Shown: positions 57,015-64,000 of the stretch, in pieces
How the letters are laid out: every line of letters starts with the position of its first letter
How positions within the stretch are numbered: the first letter of the stretch is position 1
Origin: Hemerocallis citrina
Taxonomy: Eukaryota > Streptophyta > Magnoliopsida > Asparagales > Asphodelaceae
Length of the DNA stretch: 64,000 nucleotides
Assembly (NCBI GenBank): GCA_017893485.1
Contig: JACEHZ010000594.1
Location: forward strand, 372,001 to 436,000
Direction: 5' to 3'
Translations under genes and position numbers: made by a program
The notes under the pieces: model-generated
What the model was told of the DNA's origin: nothing
Databases searched by the model: none
What the model saw: only the letters and a program-made list of their open reading frames with translations

Positions 57015-59096
57015 GTAAGAATATCTGAGCTCATTTGTTGTTGATCGAATAGATGTGATTAGTTTAGGGTTTTTGCTGTGATTTCTGTTGGTATGTGTCA
57101 TGTGTGGTTCAGTTCTTGATTTGGGTTTAGATCTTGAGATTTGGAGCTTGTGGTTCTGTTTGAGAGTAGGGATTGATTGGTTGAGATCTTTCAGTGGTTG
57201 ATTTGGATGGAAATGAGGTGGGATTAGTAGGGGAGTGAGCAAGTTTTGATTTTTGTTAATGATTTGGATGTTCCGTTTATAGCCCTTCCTATATTCACCT
57301 GCTGGCAATTTTTTGGCATCCAAACACAAAAACTTCACCTGCTGATTTTTGGTGATGACGTTTGTGAAGTTTTGGTGATGTCATTTGTGAAGTTTGTGAG
57401 TTTTTGGGGGATTTGAAGTTTTTGGCATCACCTGTGAAGTTTGTGAAGTTTTTGGCATCCAAACCAATAAACACAAGATGTTAGGGTTGGTTGCCATTTG
57501 TGAAGTTTTTGGGGGATTTGATACCCATTTTCAGATACATATACACATTCTTATCTAACTTGATATACTTCTATCCTATATATGAATACCAGGAAAGATA
57601 TCATATTCACATTAATATGTTATATATGTCATCATTTAAGAGCCTATTAGTGTGTTGATTAGCTCAATTCTGAGATGCATATATATAAAAGTATAAACTA
57701 TGTGAACTTGGAACAATATTCCAACAAATTAGGCAAGCAAAGGAAGAGATAGAAAGAGATAGAGGAAAAGCTTTTGTATACTCAACCTAACAGATGGGGT
57801 AGGGGGGAAATCTACACTTCTCAATAACTAGATCTTCTTTAAAAAACTAATATAACTTTCACAGAGTAGTTGAACACAGTGGTCACTTCTCTTGTGTCTG
57901 TAGGTTTTAATTAATACCTAATCTCATTCTAAGTTTCTAGCATTAGGTTTGACTTATAATTCCATCCCTGTGTATCCTTTCCTGCATAGATTAATATAAT
58001 GTGTGGGTATAGCACATATGTTTTTTTTTTGATGAACAATATAGCACATATGTTATAATTCATTATATCAGTTCAACATTTATATATTAAACATAAAGTA
58101 TGTTAGTATTTATTGTTTTTTAGTATGTGCTTGAAAAAGAACTAAATTCATGCACAATTGAATGGCAAAATCAAAGTAGGGAAGAGAAAAAAATACATAT
58201 AATGCACTTCATAAAATTATTTCAGAGAAGGCTTTTCCCTTCTTTATTTGTAGGGCTACTTGTATTGTTTAAGATAGTGTTGGATAAATCTTGACATCTT
58301 GTATGAGAAATGTTGTTCCAAAAAATGAAAAAACCTTGTATGGGATATCTGAAGCAGTGAAGCTCTCTCCTGTTCTTACTTTGGTTAAATTTCTGTATTT
58401 TCTCCTCTTCAAGTTGACAAGTTACTTGCTTTCATTTCTGTCGGCCTATTATCATTGTCCTAAATGATATCATTATGTCTTTGAGTTTATATAGCATTTA
58501 GTGCCATGATATGAAGCTTCAGTAACATTTATAAATTGTAACCATTTGGCTATTTATTCCACATTTTAAATGCTTCACTGTTTATGCTTTAGTCATTACA
58601 TTTCCAGTTTAACAATCTAATTCATGTAATTAGTTGTTCTTTTAACTGAATATAAACTCTCAAATATAAACTTTCTATCAGCCTTTCAGTGTAACTGACA
58701 GAGACCACTTACTTAAGACTGCTACAATATCTTTTGCAAGTACAAAGGTTATATAAATCAATTGAAGTATTATACTTCATGAATTAACATAGTCTAATTC
58801 ATCTTACCTAGTAGATGTGAGGTTGTCCAGTGTGCATAGATAATTCATGGGCAATTGGTGGACCGGTAGTTATATTTTTTTGCTGCACAGTGTGAGCTTG
58901 TTGAAACCGGGATCATCCTTCAAAATTCCTTTCAATGAAGACATGATGTTTTTAAGTGAAAAGATGTCTGCCATATATATTATCCTGTATTTTTTTTCTG
59001 TTGAAGATTATTGGTTTTTTTTAACATAATGAAATAATATTATTTTGTTAATATATATAATGAGTCTTATATTTCTTTTAATTTATTAACGTACAG
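57015..59096 (+). other. Probable leader intron of the hAT transposase gene
   Basis: A donor (TCGG followed by GTAAGA at 57015) and an acceptor (AACGTACAG ending 59096) flank 2.1 kb of AT-rich sequence without coding potential. The first ATG of the transposase region (59122) follows the acceptor closely. Local repeats of gtgaagtttttgg lie at about 57350-57510. Confidence 0.55.
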
Positions 59097-59121
59097 GAAC
59101 GGTTCGTTTTCTAAAATATCA

Positions 59122-61549
59122 ATGGGGAAAAAAGCCACCATTGATTCTTTTTTTAAAAGACAAAATACTCAAACTTTTGGGAGTTGATACACAAACATCA
59201 ACTCCTTTAGTTGAAGAACCTCCTCTTAAATCTCCACGAGTTGATTCTACAAGACATGAAATTGAATCCGAAAGAGATTTGATTGATTCTTTAGAGCGTG
59301 ATCCGGGATTGCGTCGACAAATTTGTGATTATCCTTCTAACAAACAAGATGAAGTTCGTCGTGCTTATATTGAATTGGGGGCATACCATGGAAGTGGTGA
59401 TTTTCCTTATTCCAAGAAAGGAAATGATCACAACCGACGGTTTCAACCTTCTTGGTTTGAAAAGTTTCCTTGGTTGGAGTATTCTCCTCATAGGGATGCG
59501 GCATTTTGCTTTCCATGTTATCTTTTTGGTAGTCCAAATGATCGAGATGAATTTACTTCCAAAGGATTTGATAAATGGAAAAAAGTCATGAGCGGACCAC
59601 GATGTTCACTTCGCAAGCATGAAGGGAGTACTCCTACATCACCACATAAAAATGCTCTTCAAAATTATTTTGCTCTAATAGACCAACGTCAACATATTGA
59701 AATAGCTCTTTCTCAACAAAGTGCTCAACAAATTGCAAATAATCGTCTACGATTATATGTCTCTATATATAGTGTTCGTATGTTGACACTTCAAGGATGT
59801 GCTTTGCGTGGTCATGATGAAAGTGTTGATTCACTTAATCGTGGTAATTTTCTTCGAGCCATAAAGGGGTTTGCACACTTTTCTAAGGAAGTCAAAGAAG
59901 TTGTTTTGGACAAAGCTCCACTTAATGCTTCATATACATCCCCCGATACTCAAAAGGAAATTCTTCAATGTCTCGCTCTTCAAGTAAAGAGAACAATTCG
60001 AGAAGAAATTGGAGATGCAAAGTATTGTGTTCTTGTTGACGAGGCTCGAGATATTTCAAAGAAGGAGCAAATGGCACTTGTCTTGAGATTTGTTGATAAG
60101 GATGGATTCGTTCGAGAACGGTTTTTTGGACTTCTTCATGTTTCTAACACTACGGCATTGACCCTAAAGGATGGTATCTATAAACTCCTTGCCTCTCAAA
60201 ACCTCAGCATAAAGAATATAAGAGGTCAAGGGTATGATGGAGCAAGCAACATGCGAGGTGCATTGAATGGAGTACAAGCCTTGATTTCCAATGATTCTCC
60301 GAGTGCATATTATGTACATTGTATGGCTCATCGGCTTCAATTAGCATTAGTTGCATCATGTAGAGACGTGGGTCAAATTCACCACTTCTTTAATGATTTG
60401 ACTTACATTATTAACATTCCTAGTGCTTCTTGTAAAAGAAATGATCAGTTGAAAGCAGCTAAAGCTTCTGAACTTGAGTTCTTAATTGCAAATGGAGAAA
60501 TAGAAACGGGTACAGGGCTAAATCAAATTGGCACTTTGCAGCGAGCTGGAGATACTCGTTGGGGTTCTCATTTAAAATCAATCACAAGCTTGTTGAATAT
60601 GTTTAGCCCGACATGTGAAGTTCTTATTGGTATCATTGATGATGGTGACTCTGCTCAACGTGCAGATGCAGAGAAGGCTTATGAGCTTTTAACCTCTTTC
60701 CAATTTGTTTTTATATTGCACCTCATGAAAGAAGTTTTTCAAATCACTGATCTTCTTTGTCAAGCTTTACAACGCAAGTCTCAAGATATTGTAAATGCAA
60801 TGCATCTTGTATCTTCTACAAAGAAACTTCTTCAAAATCTTAGGGAGACTGGTTGGGAAGCCTTACTTGATAAGACAAGATTATTTTGTGAGAAACGTCA
60901 GATGGATATACCGGATATGTCTGATCAATATAGAAGAAAATTTCCATCTCGACATCCACAACCGCCTCTTGCAATTGAACATCATTATCGGGTTGACATA
61001 TTCATTGCCACAATTGATTCTCAATTGCAAGAATTAAATATCCGATTTAATGAAAATACGGTTGGTTTACTTGTGCTAAGTGGTACTTTGGATCCGAGAG
61101 ATGCATATACATCTTTTAATGTCGCGAAAATTTGCAAGCTTGCAAGCCAATTCTATCCTGAAGATTTTTCTGAGCAAGATCAAACACATCTAAAGTATCA
61201 ACTAGAACATTATATACTTGATATTCCTCTTCGTAGTGAATTCAAGAATTTGTCATCTCTTTCCGAGTTATGTCAAGCATTAGCGAGATCTAGAAAGTCA
61301 ATTATCTATCCTCTTGTTGATCGGCTAATTAGGCTTGTGCTCACATTACCGGTTTCTACAGCAACTACTGAGAGGGCATTTTCGGCAATGAGTTTTGTGA
61401 AAAATAGGCTTCGCAACAAGATGGAGGATGATTATCTCTCGAACTACTTGATGATTTTTATTGAAAGAGAAATAGCAGAAGATTTGTGCTTAGATACAAT
61501 TATCAAAGAGTTTGCTTCTATGAAAGAACGCAGATCACAGTTCTTTTAA
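59122..61549 (+). CDS. hAT transposase, DUF4371 family, frame break near the N-terminus
   Basis: This transposase would bind the element ends and carry out cut-and-paste movement in the nucleus. The long frame is open from 59141 (non-ATG) to 61549, about 802 codons. An ATG at 59122 opens a different frame with the family-typical start MGKKATIDSFFKRQ, which hits a stop near 59185, so a one-base shift lies between about 59147 (a run of seven T) and 59185. Counting from 59141: a TTF-type zinc-finger region at about 95-175 (RDAAFCFPCYLFG, FTSKGFDKWKK); DUF4371 and the RNase H-like core at about 180-430 (VDEARDISKKEQM, GYDGASNMRG, HCMAHRLQLAL); and the dimerisation domain at about 730-785 (LPVSTATTERAFSAMSFVKNR). 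The core acidic residues appear present. It is either a very recent pseudogene or expressed from an alternative start. Confidence 0.85.
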
Positions 61550-61783
61550 GCTACACTTGTTTTGTTTGGGGCAAATATACTTTTTGGAATTTTGTAAGAA
61601 ATCAAGACAATTTGACTTTTTTGTTTATTTTTGTTTAAAAGTATGATATATGAACTATCTTTTGAAGACTAGATTTCTATGTCAAAAAAATAAATTTACT
61701 TTATAAATTGTTTTTTGTTCTTAATTTTATTTATTACTTGGCCCCCCCGACAAAATTGTCCTGGCTTCGCCCCTGTGGATCCT

Positions 61784-62691
61784 AACTAGTTAGGAGATGG
61801 ACTTGATTAAAGGGAAAAGAGCAGTTGGAAGGAGATTTTGAATGGCTTCTTCGTCACACTCCTTAAAGGCAGTAACAAATAAGGAGGCTATTCTTCTTGA
61901 CTCTAGAGAATTTTGAGGTGACTCCGAACATTATTATTTAGGGGCACGTTGATTAACCATGGATCATAAAATAAATGAATACCCACACCCAATTAACCAT
62001 CAAAGGACTTGATAAAGTAGATCCCTACCCGAAAGCAAAGCTCTCTACAATCAATAACTATGTCGAGGTCGATGCCAATTCCAAATTGAAGCGGGGAGCT
62101 TATACTTCCACTGATCCCACGAACCACCAAGAATTCAATCAATTGAACAACCACTTGAGATTTTTAGACATCAAACTTTCTTGTAAATAAATCAATCAGA
62201 GTAATCCAACACTCTCACACTCAATTGGCTGACATTGAACATCCCACGATATGTGTGCATATCACGAGTTCCATAGCCTTTAGAACAAACAAAAACTTGA
62301 AATTTTTTGACTTAATTTGAAGGATAACCGAGTTTGGCACAAAGACATGGGATAGGATATGCATCAAGAGGGCCTGGGCTATAGCATAATATTTCTCATC
62401 TAAATTGTCTAAATATCATCGATTGAGCTCCTACTAATAAGCCACACAATTTAATGAGAAAACAAGATCGAGTTGAAGACAAAAGTTTTTTTTAACATCT
62501 AGACAATATCAAAAACCAAAAATATGATTTGGATATCAAACATTCAATTACAAAACGTTTTAGCCATACAATTATCACATAAATTTTTTATTATATAAAA
62601 TTGGAACAAGTAGCGACCAACCAACGGGTGCATGCAAATAAGTTTCAAGAACTTTGCATGAGCAAGAAAGCTTAATTGGGTTTATTGATCC
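61784..62691. other. Unassigned spacer right of the hAT element
   Basis: AT-rich sequence with only small open frames (longest 71 codons at 61975-62190, no recognisable domain). No gene is assigned. Confidence 0.5.
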
Positions 62692-63106
62692 TGTTACAAA
62701 TAATATTTACAAAATTCTTTTTACAAAGAAAGATAGAGAGGCACAGGAAAACCGAGAAGGGAACAGAGAAGAGAAATCCGAAAGAAAAAGAAAAGGAAAA
62801 TAAATTAAACAACTTACAATAAGCAAATGAAAAGTACAACTCCCAAGAAGCCGAGGCCTGTGTATCACACAGTGTCCTTAAAACAGATTTCGCCTCTCTC
62901 CGGTTGCTGGATTGAACGGAGGCGTCTGTCTCCCAGGATGCAACGGCTTGGAGCGATCCCGTAGGCACCACGTACCACTCCCGAACTGATCAGCAGCGTT
63001 TGAACCTATCACCTGACTTACCAACACAAGGACGGACGAACAGCACAGAAGAGAAGGAGAGAAAATGATATGGTTTTGTGCAGGGAAGAAAGTAAGGGGA
63101 AGGCCT

Positions 63107-63116
63107 CTATTTATAG
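63107..63116 (-). promoter_or_regulatory. TATA box of the right-hand LTR
   Basis: CTATAAATAG on the minus strand sits immediately downstream, in transcription direction, of the 33-bp tandem repeats. Confidence 0.7.
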
Positions 63117-63127
63117 AGCCTGGGTTA

Positions 63128-63335
63128 GACAAGGCATTAACAGCCTTCATTGTAACGGCAGACAAGGCATTAACAGCCTTCACTGTAACGGCAGACAAGG
63201 CATTAACAGCCTTCATTGTAACGGCAGACAAGGCATTAACAGCCTTTAACAGTCTTCACTGTAACGGCAGACAATGAATTGAATGCCTTCAGCGTAACGG
63301 CAGACAAAATATTAAATACAGCACTGAAACGGCAG
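63128..63335 (-). repeat. 33-bp tandem repeats upstream of the LTR TATA box
   Basis: The unit runs from gacaaggcattaacagcctt to attgtaacggca. Three near-perfect copies (63128-63160, 63161-63193 and 63194-63226) precede a 43-bp variant and two or three decayed copies. Each unit carries gtaacggc, on the transcribed orientation GCCGTTAC, a MYB-core-like word. Position and repetition suggest an enhancer. Confidence 0.8.
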
Positions 63336-63828
63336 ACAGAACCGTTTCTGCATTCATTTCAGCCGTTACAAAAAGAAAACTGTAGCAAAAAGTGGCTCTG
63401 CACGGGGTGGGATCAAATCGGTCCGGCATTCGTGTCCGCAGGTCGTGCGGGCGCACACAAGTCGCATGTAAACCGGTCCGTGATTTGCACCCCCCCCCCC
63501 TGCGCGCGCGAGAGAGAGCCTCTCTTCTAGCCATCTTACAATGCTTAGAAGGAGATTACTATATATCCTCTTCTATTTCCTTTGTTATTTCCGATGTGGG
63601 ACTAAGTTCCCTTTAACCCATTTTCAAGAATGAAAACGTCTCACTTTGAGAGACAATTTCTCATTCACCCCTTAACCGATTTTAGCGAACCAATATATGA
63701 TTTTGATCTACTCACGAAGGAGAACACAAATCAATCAAGATCTCTCAATAATTCATTGAGGATCTTACTCAAAAAATTGCTCAAAAATCGGTTCGAAAAT
63801 AGTGTATAAAACACTCATTTTCTAACAA

Positions 63829-64000
63829 TCCCCACATGAATGAAAATTGACGACCACAGACAGGACAGACTGACACGACAGACTGACACGACGGACTGAC
63901 CCGACAGACTTGGTGATAGAATTCAACGATTGATTTCTGCATAGGATAGGTAGGTGTTACCCTTTGAACCTTCCCTTATGAAAATATGTTTACTTTACTA
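63829..64000. other. Presumed internal 3' end of the right-hand LTR element
   Basis: It holds the purine tract (on the minus strand) and short repeats of gacagactgacacgacagac at about 63860-63910. No open frame is visible before the window ends. Confidence 0.4.

Larger units (their letters stand above)
56603..61775 (+). mobile_element. hAT transposon of the DUF4371/TTF type, nearly intact
   Basis: The ends are CAGTGGCGGAG on the left and, inverted from the right, CAGGGGCGAAG. Perfect 8-bp duplications TGGATCCT flank it (56595-56602 and 61776-61783). Runs of seven G or C lie just inside both ends (near 56629, 56642 and 61742), forming imperfect terminal inverted repeats. It has a leader with an intron, one long transposase frame on the plus strand and a short 3' region. 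It is the best preserved DNA transposon in the window. Confidence 0.92.
62692..63828 (-). repeat. Probable copia-like LTR, 3' LTR of an element leaving the window
   Basis: On the minus strand it starts TGTTAGAAAATGAG (63828) after a short purine tract (TGTGGGGAT) and ends TTATTTGTAACA (62692). TATA-like CTATAAATAG is at 63107-63116. It contains the plant LTR-associated phrase agtcccacatcgg (minus strand, near 63600). With the purine tract on the right, the internal region would lie beyond 63829. The left boundary is the less certain one. Confidence 0.6.

Noticed and set aside
62672..63530. Several 80-117 codon frames in the right-hand LTR
   Set aside because: They lie within LTR repeats; repeated AVNALSAVT peptides simply mirror the 33-bp repeat.

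Overview
The window is nuclear DNA of a flowering plant, most likely a eudicot. Plant-type CACTA, Ac-like hAT, Ty1/copia SIRE-type and Ty3/gypsy Tat-type elements fill it, with introns, TATA boxes and iMet-type primer sites. I see no host gene, tRNA, rRNA or CRISPR array. Nearly everything is a stack of transposable elements, and the target-site duplications (TSDs) give the order of insertion.

Left block (1-26094). An LTR fragment of a gypsy-like element (24116-26094) was hit by an Ac-like hAT (right end 24115). That hAT was hit by a now solo LTR (18583-21414, TSD AAAAG) and by a CACTA element (right end 18250; left end outside the window). The CACTA carries a frameshifted transposase gene (1549-5308) and 312-bp subterminal repeats. 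Into those repeats a 9.47-kb gag-only element (7347-16819, TSD CGTAC, called TR-GAG1 here) has jumped.

Centre block (26206-47797). A gypsy element (TSD CTGAT/CAGAT) that has lost pol holds a SIRE-type copia (29348-44899, TSD CAAAG). That copia holds a second gag-only element, TR-GAG2 (33058-42209, TSD GATAC). LTR divergence falls in the order of nesting: gypsy about 10%, SIRE about 1.5%, TR-GAG2 1 difference in 661 bp.

Right block (48523-63828). A decayed SIRE-like copia (48523-56232, TSD GGGGG) holds a small plus-strand copia (51141-54191, TSD AGTTT). Next comes a nearly intact hAT of the DUF4371 type (56603-61775, TSD TGGATCCT) with an 802-codon transposase frame, then a minus-strand LTR (62692-63828) whose element runs out of the window.

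No reverse transcriptase domain is visible anywhere in the 64 kb, so every LTR element here must have moved, or could move only, with enzymes supplied in trans. The most unusual signals are: paired GTCGAC palindromes at a 19-22 bp pitch, shared by unrelated copia and gypsy LTRs and also placed inside a copia coding region; the satellite-rich tails of the TR-GAG elements, including a 2.4-kb array that exactly replaces the gag core of one copy; and conserved 70-bp-spaced G-boxes in both TR-GAG copies.
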